Source: Bacteroidota bacterium (GTDB lineage Bacteria > Bacteroidota > Bacteroidia > AKYH767-A > JAHEYN01). Taken from it: a DNA stretch of 49,495 nucleotides. Below, piece after piece: positions 26,623 through 35,302 of the stretch. Under the pieces are notes generated by a model. It was not told where the DNA came from and made no database searches. It saw nothing but the letters and a program-made list of their open reading frames with translations. The stretch is from NCBI GenBank assembly GCA_023251555.1, contig JAHEYN010000003.1, positions 107,014 to 156,508 of the forward strand. The letters are read 5' to 3'. Numbering within the stretch: position 1 is the first letter of the stretch; each line of letters opens with the position of its first letter. Position numbers and translations under genes: made by a program.

Positions 26623-26809
26623 TTCAAATAAGTAAAACACGGGGGTGTGCAGGGTAGGTACGACAAATTCCTGATCCGGAATAAAAGCCCATTGTACTTT
26701 TTCTGGCGTACTTAATGTGGGCATTTGACTTGCTGCAATTTATAGCATACCAAATAACATTGCGTACTTATTCATATCTTTCGGAAAAATTAAATCTGGC
26801 GGGGAAATC

Positions 26810-28129
26810 ATGGAGGTTTTGATCAAAGCGGCACAACTGGTTCTGAGCCTGTCAATACTTGTGGTGTTGCATGAACTTGGGCACTTCATCCCCGCGCGCT
26901 TTTTCGGTACCCGAGTCGAAAAATTTTACCTGTTCTTTGACCCCTGGTTTTCCCTTTTCAGGTTCAAGAGAAAAGATACCGAATACGGCATCGGCTGGCT
27001 TCCCCTCGGGGGATATGTGAAAATTTCCGGGATGATTGACGAATCCATGGACAAAACCCAGATGCAGCAGCCTCCCCAGCCCTGGGAATTCCGTTCGAAA
27101 AAAACATGGCAGCGCCTTATCATCATGGTAGGGGGTGTGACGGTTAATGTGCTTCTTGGAATTTTTATCTATGCCCTTGTCATGTTTGCATGGGGAAAAG
27201 AATATCTCCCCTCCTCCAGCGTCAAATACGGCATTGCCTGCGACTCCCTCGCACTTGATATGGGATTAAGAGACGGCGACAGGATTCTGTCTGTGGATTA
27301 TAATACCGTGGGCAATTTCAGTAAGATCCCCGCCCGGATTATTCTTGATAAAGCAAAATCCATACAGGTGGATAGGGGAGGCACCACCATTGATATTCCT
27401 GTAAGCAGTGACAATATCAGCAAGCTTATCAAATCACAGAAAGGTTTTATTGCACCAAGGATTCCTGCAGAGGTGGATTCCATTCTTCCCGGTAAGCCTG
27501 CTGAAAAAGCAGGGCTGAAAAAAGGCGATAAAATCATTGAAATAAACGGAGCCCCGGCCACATTCTTCCATGACGTCGTAAAAAATCTCCAGAAGTACAA
27601 AGGTTTGTCGGTAATTATACGTGTGGAAAGAGCCGGGCAGAAAATGCTCATCTTCAGCAAGGTAACCGAAGAAGGCTTTATCGGGTTTGTCCCCAAAAGC
27701 CCGGAAAAATTTCTCGAATATCAGCGGCTTAACTTTGGCTTCTGGGAATCTTTCCCTGCCGGCATCCGGGAAGCATATGAGGCTATTACCATGCAGGTGA
27801 AGCAGCTCTCGGTTCTTTTTACAGTCAAAGATGCGCACCGCTCCCTCGGCGGCTTCATTTCCATAGGAAAAGCCTACGATGCTCAGTGGGACTGGCAGAA
27901 GTTCTGGTCATTCACAGCGTTCCTCTCTATCATGCTGGCGTTTATGAATATATTGCCTATCCCCGCCTTGGACGGAGGCCACGTGATTTTTCTTCTTTAT
28001 GAAATTTTTACCGGGAAAAAACCCCATGAGAAAGTGCTCGAATATGCCCAGTACGCCGGCATGATTCTCTTACTTTCCCTTCTGCTCTATGCCAACGGGA
28101 ATGATATCATAAGGCTGGTTTTCAAATGA
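26810..28129 (+). CDS. rseP: RseP-type site-2 intramembrane zinc metalloprotease
   Basis: 439 aa. The first membrane helix holds the zinc site HELGH (residues 21-25); a later helix carries the third-ligand region LPIPALDGGHVIF. Between them are two PDZ-like segments (GIACDSLALDMGLRDGDRI and VDSILPGKPAEKAGLKKGDKI), the usual RseP plan. It cuts transmembrane anti-sigma factors or signal-peptide remnants in the inner membrane. In Bacteroidota it often sits with dxr; here dxr is absent and dxs is 10 kb away. The next gene overlaps by 4 bp (ATGA), so the two are coupled. Confidence 0.95.
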   Translation: MEVLIKAAQLVLSLSILVVLHELGHFIPARFFGTRVEKFYLFFDPWFSLFRFKRKDTEYGIGWLPLGGYVKISGMIDESMDKTQMQQPPQPWEFRSKKTWQRLIIMVGGVTVNVLLGIFIYALVMFAWGKEYLPSSSVKYGIACDSLALDMGLRDGDRILSVDYNTVGNFSKIPARIILDKAKSIQVDRGGTTIDIPVSSDNISKLIKSQKGFIAPRIPAEVDSILPGKPAEKAGLKKGDKIIEINGAPATFFHDVVKNLQKYKGLSVIIRVERAGQKMLIFSKVTEEGFIGFVPKSPEKFLEYQRLNFGFWESFPAGIREAYEAITMQVKQLSVLFTVKDAHRSLGGFISIGKAYDAQWDWQKFWSFTAFLSIMLAFMNILPIPALDGGHVIFLLYEIFTGKKPHEKVLEYAQYAGMILLLSLLLYANGNDIIRLVFK

Positions 28130-28926
28130 AAATATATATGAAATGCAGGGCCGCCGCATTTGCTCTTTTGATGAGCAGCGCCTCTGGCTTTTCCCAGGAC
28201 AGCACTTCCGTCAACCCCGCTCCTGATACCCTTGTTCATGTGCTGATCATCCCCTTTAACAGCAGGATGTACGACTCTGACGCAAACAATGAAATTATCT
28301 CCGCCTCAAAGGTGAGTTATGACCAACTGGTGGAATCTTTCCGCCATGGAATATGCATCAGTATAAGGGAAAAGATACCGCACACTTATGAACCGAAGAT
28401 TCTCTTTGAAGACGATTCCCTCCGTGAACTGGAAATGATTTACGGTGCAACGGTTTACCAATACCTGTCTCTCCCGGGGGTGCTTCCTGCAAAAGGTAAT
28501 AACTCCCCGGCAGGAGACGGCGAACCGAAAATTAAAAACGGGCAGCTGGTGGTTAAAGAAAACCACATCCCGAAATTTACAGGCATATCCGTGGCTGATA
28601 CAGGACTTCTCCCTTACTTTAACAGGCGTTACGGCACCAGGCTTTTTATCTTTATCAATGAACTGGATATAAAAAATGACCTGTCCGATTACACTGCTGT
28701 AGGCAGTAATAACTACTCCCGTGAGGCCCGCATACATTACACTGTTCTGGATCAATATGGGAAGCAACTTTGCGCAGGCATCGCTTCTTCCCGTTTTCCT
28801 TCCGCAGCCTGCAGCAAGGAAGAGATTATCAATAAATATTTCCCCCCTGCTGCCGGGAAAATTGTTACGGATATGCAGCAGCACCTTGCGGTATCCGGCC
28901 CGGCCGGAACGAAACCGGGCAAATAG
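28126..28926 (+). CDS. Exported protein of unknown function coupled to rseP
   Basis: 266 aa. A signal peptide (AAAFALLMSSASGFSQ) is followed by a mature region starting LVHVLIIPFNSRMYDSDANNEI. That is a strand-rich pattern like proteins that form a parallel beta core, with FNRRYGTRLFIFINELDI later. I recognise no named family. It has a Pro/Ala/Gly-rich tail and no membrane anchor or lipobox. The ATGA overlap with rseP suggests a shared role in envelope homeostasis, for example an RseP substrate or partner; that is inference only. Confidence 0.75.
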   Translation: MKIYMKCRAAAFALLMSSASGFSQDSTSVNPAPDTLVHVLIIPFNSRMYDSDANNEIISASKVSYDQLVESFRHGICISIREKIPHTYEPKILFEDDSLRELEMIYGATVYQYLSLPGVLPAKGNNSPAGDGEPKIKNGQLVVKENHIPKFTGISVADTGLLPYFNRRYGTRLFIFINELDIKNDLSDYTAVGSNNYSREARIHYTVLDQYGKQLCAGIASSRFPSAACSKEEIINKYFPPAAGKIVTDMQQHLAVSGPAGTKPGK

Positions 28927-28931
28927 ATGTT

Positions 28932-30476
28932 ATGGCAACTTACAGTATAAAAAATATTCTGTCCGGTTTAGGAATTGATCCCCTTTCTGCCGGCGCCTGT
29001 ACGGGAACAAAGTGGCTGCGCACTTCCGGTGATGTCAATACCTCCTGTTCCCCTGCCGATGGAAAAGCTATCGGGAAAATACGGCTTGCCTCCGGTGCCG
29101 ACTACGAAAAAGTTATGGCAGCGGCACAGGGAGCCTTTGAACAATGGAGAATGGTGCCGGCCCCCCGGCGCGGAGAGATTGTCCGCCAAATAGGAAACAT
29201 GCTGAGGAAGTATAAAGAACCGCTGGGCATGCTCGTCTCCATGGAGATGGGTAAAATATACCAGGAAGGCCTCGGAGAGGTCCAGGAGATGATTGACATC
29301 TGCGACTTTGCCGTGGGGCAGTCACGCCAGCTCTATGGATTTACTATGCACTCCGAACGTCCGGGGCACAGAATGTATGAACAGTACCACCCCCTCGGAG
29401 TGGTTGGAGTGATCTCCGCCTTTAATTTTCCCGTGGCGGTGTGGGCATGGAATGCCATGCTGGCATTGATTTGTGGGAATACCGTAATATGGAAGCCCTC
29501 TTCAAAAACGATGCTTTGCGCAGTGGCGGTTCATAAGATCATTGCCGGGGTATTAAAAGAAAATAATCTGCCGGAAGGCGTTCTGAACCTTGTTGCGGGA
29601 AGTTCGGGGGATGCCGGGGAGAAGCTTCTGCGTGACAGGCGCGTTCCCCTCATCTCAGCCACCGGATCTACCCGCATGGGCAGGCACGTTGCGCAGGTGG
29701 TGGGAGAGCGCCTGGGCCGCACCCTGCTTGAACTCGGCGGAAACAACGCCGTTATCATTACAAAAAATGCCGACCCGGAACTTGCTTTGAGAGCTGTTCT
29801 CTTTGGAGCCGTGGGTACCTGCGGGCAGCGATGCACCTCTACACGCCGGCTGATTATCCACAAGGATGTTTACGAAACATTCAGACAGCAGCTCGTTAAA
29901 GCATATGCCCAGATAAGAACAGGTCACCCCCTTGACACCAGAACGCTTGTGGGTCCTATGATTGACAAAGAAGCTGTTGCGGGATTTCTCTCCGCCATCA
30001 GGGCAATAAAAAAAGAAGGAGGCCACATCCTGTACGGAGGAAGCGTACTTAGTGGTAAAGGTTATGAGTCGGGATGTTATGTCGTTCCCTGTATTGCAGA
30101 AGCAGAAAATCATCTTAAAATTGTGCAGGAAGAAACATTTGCCCCTATCCTCTACCTCATGAAGTATGGAACTATAGAAGAGGCTATTTCCATGCAGAAT
30201 GCCGTGCCACAAGGTCTTTCCTCCTCTATTTTCTCCGCTGACCTGGCTGAAACGGAAAGATTTCTCTCCCAGGCAGGTTCCGACTGCGGCATTGCAAACG
30301 TGAACATAGGCACTTCCGGTGCCGAAATAGGAGGAGCCTTCGGGGGCGAAAAAGATACAGGAGGAGGAAGAGAATCCGGGTCCGACTCATGGAAAGCATA
30401 CATGAGAAGGCAAACAAACACGATCAATTACACTTCCGAGCTTCCGCTTGCACAGGGGATTTCATTTGATGTTTAG
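28932..30476 (+). CDS. ALDH7-type aldehyde dehydrogenase (aminoadipate-semialdehyde type)
   Basis: 514 aa. Strong likeness to the ALDH7A1/antiquitin group: FNFPVAVWAWN, LLELGGNNAVII with the general-base Glu, the nucleophile Cys in TCGQRCTSTRR, and the long signature GTSGAEIGGAFGGEK followed by TGGGRESGSDSWK. The C terminus ends LPLAQGISFDV, as in that family. These NAD-dependent enzymes oxidize alpha-aminoadipate semialdehyde in lysine breakdown, or betaine aldehyde. No other lysine-pathway gene is nearby, so the substrate is inferred from family only. It lies 5 bp after the unknown exported protein and overlaps the lipoprotein gene by 8 bp. Confidence 0.92.
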   Translation: MATYSIKNILSGLGIDPLSAGACTGTKWLRTSGDVNTSCSPADGKAIGKIRLASGADYEKVMAAAQGAFEQWRMVPAPRRGEIVRQIGNMLRKYKEPLGMLVSMEMGKIYQEGLGEVQEMIDICDFAVGQSRQLYGFTMHSERPGHRMYEQYHPLGVVGVISAFNFPVAVWAWNAMLALICGNTVIWKPSSKTMLCAVAVHKIIAGVLKENNLPEGVLNLVAGSSGDAGEKLLRDRRVPLISATGSTRMGRHVAQVVGERLGRTLLELGGNNAVIITKNADPELALRAVLFGAVGTCGQRCTSTRRLIIHKDVYETFRQQLVKAYAQIRTGHPLDTRTLVGPMIDKEAVAGFLSAIRAIKKEGGHILYGGSVLSGKGYESGCYVVPCIAEAENHLKIVQEETFAPILYLMKYGTIEEAISMQNAVPQGLSSSIFSADLAETERFLSQAGSDCGIANVNIGTSGAEIGGAFGGEKDTGGGRESGSDSWKAYMRRQTNTINYTSELPLAQGISFDV

Positions 30477-31017
30477 GCGTACTCCATACCTGCTTCTTGC
30501 ACTTTTTCTGTATTCGTGTGCAGGTAAAAAAGATGGTGCAAACACTTCCGCCGCGTTCTTCGATATCTCCGGTTTCATGAATGAACAAGCCTCTCTGCTT
30601 GAGTTCCTCCAGCCTGCTATCCGCAAGACCGTTATTGCTAACGGCATAACAGAAACTTTAAAACTTCACACCACCGACTGGCACAGGGAATTTGCCCCTT
30701 TCAGGGAGTGCGACATCAGCAATCCCCTCTGGAAAGAAAGCTATGCCATTGATACTGTTGCCGGGGCACAGGATGAAGCTTATACAATAACCTACACAGC
30801 AAAAGACTCTTCCTTCCCGGTCAGGAATGTGAAGATTTATTACGGGTCAAATGAAAAAATATCCCGCTTCCACATAGAGCAAAGAATAAAAAACGGGTTC
30901 TGTTTTTCCTCCAGGGAATTGGACTATATCCCTCTGCGCGGATACCTGCTGACCAGCTCCAGGCATATTGCGATAGCCGGGGAAAGCCGTTATGAAATAA
31001 GAGCGGAGCTGGAGTGA
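30469..31017 (+). CDS. Lipoprotein of unknown function
   Basis: 182 aa from ATG 30469, inside the ALDH stop region (8-bp overlap). The lipobox ends LFLYSC (Cys17), followed by AGKKDG, a sequence without Asp at +2. The mature part (FMNEQASLLEFLQPAIRKTV, then NVKIYYGSNEKISRFHIEQR) is a compact alpha/beta domain common in hypothetical Bacteroidota lipoproteins. I do not recognise a named family. It ends the rseP-ALDH group. The 189-bp gap after it holds only the rplM promoter. Confidence 0.78.
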   Translation: MFRRTPYLLLALFLYSCAGKKDGANTSAAFFDISGFMNEQASLLEFLQPAIRKTVIANGITETLKLHTTDWHREFAPFRECDISNPLWKESYAIDTVAGAQDEAYTITYTAKDSSFPVRNVKIYYGSNEKISRFHIEQRIKNGFCFSSRELDYIPLRGYLLTSSRHIAIAGESRYEIRAELE

Positions 31018-31131
31018 CCATACTCTCACCACAAACCAATAAAACGTATCTAAACCTTCTGTATCCTTTTCTTCCATACTGTGCTTTGATGACACCCTGT
31101 TATATGCAGGAAAATGTGTCGCATCCGGTAC

Positions 31132-31162
31132 TTGTTCGTTTGAAAAATAAATAATACATTTG
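31132..31162 (+). promoter_or_regulatory. Promoter of the rplM-rpsI-rpsB-tsf operon (TTG-N20-TACATTTG)
   Basis: TTG at 31132-31134 and TACATTTG at 31155-31162 have a 20-bp spacer. Predicted start near 31169 leaves a leader of about 38 nt, too short for a large autoregulatory structure. Confidence 0.65.
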
Positions 31163-31206
31163 CAACCCTTTTAAAAACGGGAATAATAACGTAATAAAAT
31201 ACAGTT

Positions 31207-31650
31207 GTGGATACTCTTAGCTATAAAACAATCTCTGCAAAAAAGGAGACTCTGAAAAAGGAATGGCTTCTCGTGGATGCCGAAAACCAGGTTCTGGGAA
31301 GATTTTCTTCCAATGTAGCCAAAATTCTCAGGGGTAAAACCCGTACGGATTTTACTCCCCACGTGGATACCGGCGATAATGTGATCGTTATCAATGCGTC
31401 AAAGATCAGGCTTACAGGCAAGAAAATGACGGACAAAGAATATATTACCTATACCGGTTATCCGGGAGGGCAGCGTTTTACCAACCCCAAAGCTTTGCTT
31501 GCCAAAGCACCTGATCGTGTTATTGAGAAAGCTGTGAAGGGGATGCTCCCCAAAACCAAGCTCGGTGATGCCATCATGCGCCACCTGTTCATTTATGCAG
31601 GCTCCGAGCACCCCCACCAGGCACAAAATCCCAAAGTGATAAAATTTTAA
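31207..31650 (+). CDS. rplM: 50S ribosomal protein L13
   Basis: 147 aa from a GTG start (TTG/ATG are absent at that point). Family marks: EWLLVDAENQVLGRFSS near the N terminus, GDNVIVINASKIRLTGKK, YTGYPGGQ and VKGMLPKTKLGDAIMRHL. Assembly protein of the large subunit. First gene of the operon, followed by rpsI after 14 bp. Confidence 0.96.
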   Translation: MDTLSYKTISAKKETLKKEWLLVDAENQVLGRFSSNVAKILRGKTRTDFTPHVDTGDNVIVINASKIRLTGKKMTDKEYITYTGYPGGQRFTNPKALLAKAPDRVIEKAVKGMLPKTKLGDAIMRHLFIYAGSEHPHQAQNPKVIKF

Positions 31651-31664
31651 CCTGATACCTCAAC

Positions 31665-32051
31665 ATGGAAAAAATTCATTCTATCGGAAGACGGAAAACA
31701 GCTATAGCCCGGGTTTACCTCAAAGAAGGCAAAGGCAAAATTACCGTAAACAACAAGGACTATAAAAAATATTTTCCTTCCCTTCCCCTGCAGTACGCTG
31801 TAAACCAGCCTCTTGAGAAGGTAAACCTGAAAGAGGCTTATGACATAGCCGTTAAGGTTGAGGGTGGTGGCTTCAGAGGACAGGCAGAAGCCGTAAGGCT
31901 CGCTATTGCCCGCGCCCTGTGCAAGGTCAGTGCAGAACATAAACCCGCCCTCAGGTCCGAAGGCCTGCTTACCAGGGACCCCCGCATGGTCGAAAGGAAG
32001 AAATCCGGACAGAAAAAGGCACGGAAGAGATTCCAGTTCAGCAAACGATAA
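31665..32051 (+). CDS. rpsI: 30S ribosomal protein S9
   Basis: 128 aa. HSIGRRKTAIARVYLKEGKG at the N terminus, GGGFRGQAEAVRLAIARAL in the middle, and the basic C-terminal tail GQKKARKRFQFSKR, whose last Arg contacts P-site tRNA in the family. The order rplM-rpsI is conserved across bacteria. Confidence 0.97.
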   Translation: MEKIHSIGRRKTAIARVYLKEGKGKITVNNKDYKKYFPSLPLQYAVNQPLEKVNLKEAYDIAVKVEGGGFRGQAEAVRLAIARALCKVSAEHKPALRSEGLLTRDPRMVERKKSGQKKARKRFQFSKR

Positions 32052-32082
32052 ACAATCATTTAATAATATTCAAATACACAAG

Positions 32083-32967
32083 ATGGCAAGAATTACCCAC
32101 CAGGAATTACTGGACGCAGGTGTTCACTTCGGACACCTCAAGAGAAAGTGGAACCCTAAAATGGCTCCTTATATTTTCATGGAGAAAAACGGGATTCACT
32201 TGATTGACCTGAACAAAACGGCTGTAAAGATGGAGGAAGCTGCCTCCGCCCTCAAGCAGGTTGCCAAATCAGGGAAGAAGATATTATTCGTAGCTACAAA
32301 AAAACAAGCCAAAGAAATTGTGGCAACCGAAGCAAAAAGGCTCAACATGCCCTATATAACGGAACGCTGGCCCGGCGGCATGCTCACTAACTTTGCCACT
32401 GTGCGCAAATCTATCAAGAAAATGGGTAACTTCGAAAGAATGGCCACTGACGGCACTTTCGAGACCATCTCTAAAAAAGAGCGCCTCCAGATCAACAGGC
32501 AGAAAGGCAAGCTGCAGAAACTCCTCGGGAGCATTTCAGATCTCTCCCGTCTCCCTGCAGCGATATTCATCGTAGATATCATGAAGGAACATATCGCTGT
32601 GAGCGAAGCACAGAAACTGAATATTCCCACCTTCGGAATGGTGGACACCAACAGCGACCCTTCTACGGTGGACTTCCCTATTCCTGCGAATGACGATGCG
32701 TCTTCCTCCGTTGCCCTGACCCTGAAAGTGATTGGGACAGCGATTGAAGAAGGCTTATCTGAAAGAAAAGCCGAGAAGGAAGTGGACAAGGATGTTGCAC
32801 AGGTCACCGAAGGAGAGGATGAGGAAACAAGCGGGGAAAACAATATTGATGGTCTGGGGGGAGAGGAAGATGTTTCAATAATTGCAGCAGGAAAAAAACT
32901 GAAAGCAGAAAAACCCGAGACTCACCTTGCCCGGACCAAGAAGCCGAGAAAGTCGTTAAAAAAATAA
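32083..32967 (+). CDS. rpsB: 30S ribosomal protein S2
   Basis: 294 aa from ATG 32083 (MARITHQELLDAGVHFGH); the frame is open into rpsI but that part is not S2. Typical motifs are ERWPGGMLTNFATVRKS and NIPTFGMVDTNSDP. After the conserved core (about residue 230) comes a roughly 60-residue charged tail, first acidic (EGEDEETSGENN), then basic (RTKKPRKSLKK), longer than in E. coli. tsf follows 13 bp later. Confidence 0.96.
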   Translation: MARITHQELLDAGVHFGHLKRKWNPKMAPYIFMEKNGIHLIDLNKTAVKMEEAASALKQVAKSGKKILFVATKKQAKEIVATEAKRLNMPYITERWPGGMLTNFATVRKSIKKMGNFERMATDGTFETISKKERLQINRQKGKLQKLLGSISDLSRLPAAIFIVDIMKEHIAVSEAQKLNIPTFGMVDTNSDPSTVDFPIPANDDASSSVALTLKVIGTAIEEGLSERKAEKEVDKDVAQVTEGEDEETSGENNIDGLGGEEDVSIIAAGKKLKAEKPETHLARTKKPRKSLKK

Positions 32968-32980
32968 TTGTAATAATAAT

Positions 32981-33826
32981 ATGTCAACCATCGCGATCAC
33001 AGCAGCAGATGTTAACAAACTGAGACAGCAGACAGGCGCCGGGATGATGGACTGCAAGAAAGCCCTGACCGAAGCCAGCGGAGATTTTGAGGCCGCTGTT
33101 GATTACCTGAGAAAGAAAGGGCAGAAGATTGCCGTGAACCGTTCCGATAAGGAGGCCAACGAAGGTGTGATCATTGCAAAAACCACCCCCGACGGGAAAC
33201 GCGGGGTGATGATTGCCGTAAACTGCGAAACGGATTTCGTGGCAAAGAACGGGGATTTTATCTCCAGCGTTACTTCTTTCCTTGACCTTGCTGTGGCAAA
33301 AAATCCGGGATCCCTTGAGGAACTGCAAACGCTGCAGCTCCCTTCTTCCCTTTCAGTGAATGATGCCCTGCTTGATATGATGGCGAAAATAGGTGAGAAG
33401 ATAACCCTCTCCCGCTACGAGGTTGTTGAAGCGCCTCATGTAACTGTTTATAATCATCCCGGGTATAAGCTTGCCTCTATGGCAGGCCTGAGCAGCGAAG
33501 GGAGTTCCGGTATTGCAGAGGCAGGAAAAGAAATAGCCATGCAGATCGCCGCTATGGGTCCCGTAGCCATTGACCGCACTGATGTTGATCCCCGGATGCT
33601 TGAAAGAGAATTGGAAATTGCAAGGGAACAGGCCCGCCAGGAAGGTAAACCTGCCGAGATGCTCGAAAAAATTGCTCAGGGCAAGCTCAATAAATTTTAC
33701 AAGGAAAATACCCTCCTTAACCAATCCTATATTAAAGATGAAAAGAAAACGGTTGCACAATACCTTGACTCCGTTCATAAGGGGCTGACCGTTACGGCAT
33801 TCCGGCGCATGAGGCTCGGAGCATAA
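32981..33826 (+). CDS. tsf: Elongation factor Ts
   Basis: 281 aa. Exchanges GDP for GTP on EF-Tu. The N domain has VNKLRQQTGAGMMDCKKALTE with the conserved TGAGMMDCK, and the core has the TDFVAKN motif (NCETDFVAKNGDF). The usual coiled-coil and C-terminal module is complete. Last gene before the strong terminator at 33836. Confidence 0.97.
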   Translation: MSTIAITAADVNKLRQQTGAGMMDCKKALTEASGDFEAAVDYLRKKGQKIAVNRSDKEANEGVIIAKTTPDGKRGVMIAVNCETDFVAKNGDFISSVTSFLDLAVAKNPGSLEELQTLQLPSSLSVNDALLDMMAKIGEKITLSRYEVVEAPHVTVYNHPGYKLASMAGLSSEGSSGIAEAGKEIAMQIAAMGPVAIDRTDVDPRMLERELEIAREQARQEGKPAEMLEKIAQGKLNKFYKENTLLNQSYIKDEKKTVAQYLDSVHKGLTVTAFRRMRLGA

Positions 33827-33835
33827 CACCCCGAT

Positions 33836-33869
33836 AAAAAAGAGAGAACAATTTGTTCTCTCTTTTTTT
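33836..33869 (+). terminator. Rho-independent terminator after tsf
   Basis: A long stem (AAAAAAGAGAGAACAA against TTGTTCTCTCTTTTTT) is followed by a T run. The A-rich left arm means it could also stop minus-strand transcripts. It separates tsf from pyrH. Confidence 0.85.
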
Positions 33870-33898
33870 ATACATTTACCTGTCAAACGACCCGGCCA

Positions 33899-34606
33899 TT
33901 GAAATACAAACGAATACTCCTTAAACTCAGCGGGGAATCTCTCGTGGGAGAAAAAAAAACCGGCATTGACCACCAGATGGTTAAGCAATATGCCGGAGAG
34001 ATCAAAACCATTGCCGACAAAGGAATACAGATTGCCATCGTGATAGGGGGCGGAAATATTTTCAGGGGAGAAGAAGCCACTGCCGGGGGCATTGACCGTG
34101 TGCACGGGGATTACATGGGGATGCTTGCCACCGTGATCAACAGTATGGCCCTGCAGGCTGCTCTTGAGAATGCCGGGCTCGACACTCGTCTTCTTTCAGC
34201 CATTAAAATGGAACAGATTTGCGAACCCTTCATCCGGAGAAGGGCAGTGCGCCATCTTGAAAAAGGACGTGTTGTGATCTTTGGCGCCGGCACAGGAAAT
34301 CCTTATTTTACAACCGATACAGCCGCATCACTTCGTGCAATCGAGATAGAGGCAGATGTTATACTCAAGGGTACCAGGGTGGACGGCATCTATACAGCTG
34401 ACCCTGAGAAAGATAAAAATGCCGTTAAATATAACACGGTGTCTTTTGCTGAAGTGTATGAAAAAGGGCTTAACGTGATGGACCTTACAGCTTTTACCCT
34501 ATGCAATGAGAACAAGGTACCCATCATCGTTTTTGATATGAACAGAAAAGGAAACCTCCTGAAGATTGTGCAGGGTGAGCCTGTGGGAACACTTGTAGAG
34601 TTCTGA
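33899..34606 (+). CDS. pyrH: Uridylate kinase
   Basis: 235 aa from a TTG start ([14 protein letters not shown] is the family N terminus and no ATG precedes it). Phosphorylates UMP to UDP. Amino-acid-kinase fold: [63 protein letters not shown] weak -7-like TACATTTA just after the terminator suggests its own transcript start. frr lies 34 bp downstream, the usual pair. Confidence 0.96.
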   Translation: MKYKRILLKLSGESLVGEKKTGIDHQMVKQYAGEIKTIADKGIQIAIVIGGGNIFRGEEATAGGIDRVHGDYMGMLATVINSMALQAALENAGLDTRLLSAIKMEQICEPFIRRRAVRHLEKGRVVIFGAGTGNPYFTTDTAASLRAIEIEADVILKGTRVDGIYTADPEKDKNAVKYNTVSFAEVYEKGLNVMDLTAFTLCNENKVPIIVFDMNRKGNLLKIVQGEPVGTLVEF

Positions 34607-34640
34607 AGTTTCGCGACACCAACTGTTAAAAATACAGACC

Positions 34641-35204
34641 ATGAATGACGATGTAACATTATGCCTTGATGAGACCAGGGATGCCATGGAGAAAGCGCTT
34701 GTTCACCTGGAAGGCGAACTTGCAAAAATACGCGCAGGGAAAGCATCTCCCCAAATGCTTGAAAAAGTGCACGTTGATTATTACGGAACCAGTACTCCTC
34801 TATACCAGGTTGCAAACATCAACACTCCCGATCCGCGGAGTCTCCTCATACAGCCATGGGAAAAATCCATGATTCATCCCATAGAGAAAGCCATACAGGC
34901 AGCCAATCTCGGGCTTAATCCCCAGAACGATGGAACCATTATCAGGATTAACATTCCCCCCCTTACAGAGGAGCGCAGGAAGGAATTGGTAAAAAAAGCC
35001 AAAGCGGATGCTGAAAATACCCGTGTTGCCATCAGGAATCTCCGCAAAGACGGCAATGAATTTATCAAAGATCTTCTCAAGAAAGGATTACCCGAAGATG
35101 AGGGTAAAGAAGCCGAAGTAAAAATCCAGCACCTCACCGACAATTATACCGAGAGGGTAGAAAAACATCTCGGTATAAAGGAGAAAGAAATAATGACTGT
35201 TTGA
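34641..35204 (+). CDS. frr: Ribosome recycling factor
   Basis: 187 aa, normal length. Splits post-termination ribosomes with EF-G. Family marks: LAKIRAGKASPQMLEKV, YYGTSTPLYQVANI, PPLTEERRKELVKKAK and the C-terminal KHLGIKEKEIMTV. It is convergent with the membrane protein gene. Confidence 0.97.
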   Translation: MNDDVTLCLDETRDAMEKALVHLEGELAKIRAGKASPQMLEKVHVDYYGTSTPLYQVANINTPDPRSLLIQPWEKSMIHPIEKAIQAANLGLNPQNDGTIIRINIPPLTEERRKELVKKAKADAENTRVAIRNLRKDGNEFIKDLLKKGLPEDEGKEAEVKIQHLTDNYTERVEKHLGIKEKEIMTV

Positions 35205-35213
35205 TTTCCTTTT

Positions 35214-35256
35214 AGCGGGGAGCACCAGGTAAATAAATATTTTTCGCACCCCCGCT
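35214..35256. terminator. Possible bidirectional stem between frr and the membrane protein gene
   Basis: AGCGGGG (35214-35220) is complementary to CCCCGCT (35250-35256), with a 29-nt AT-rich loop. The long loop and lack of a T run make this weak. Confidence 0.25.
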
Positions 35257-35302
35257 GCTTTTACTGACTTATTTCGCCATGTATAACAGGCGCTATCCTG
35301 CA

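Noticed and set aside
31163-31206. Ribosomal protein autoregulatory leader before rplM
   Set aside because: The predicted leader is about 38 nt and A-rich with no stable stem that I can see.
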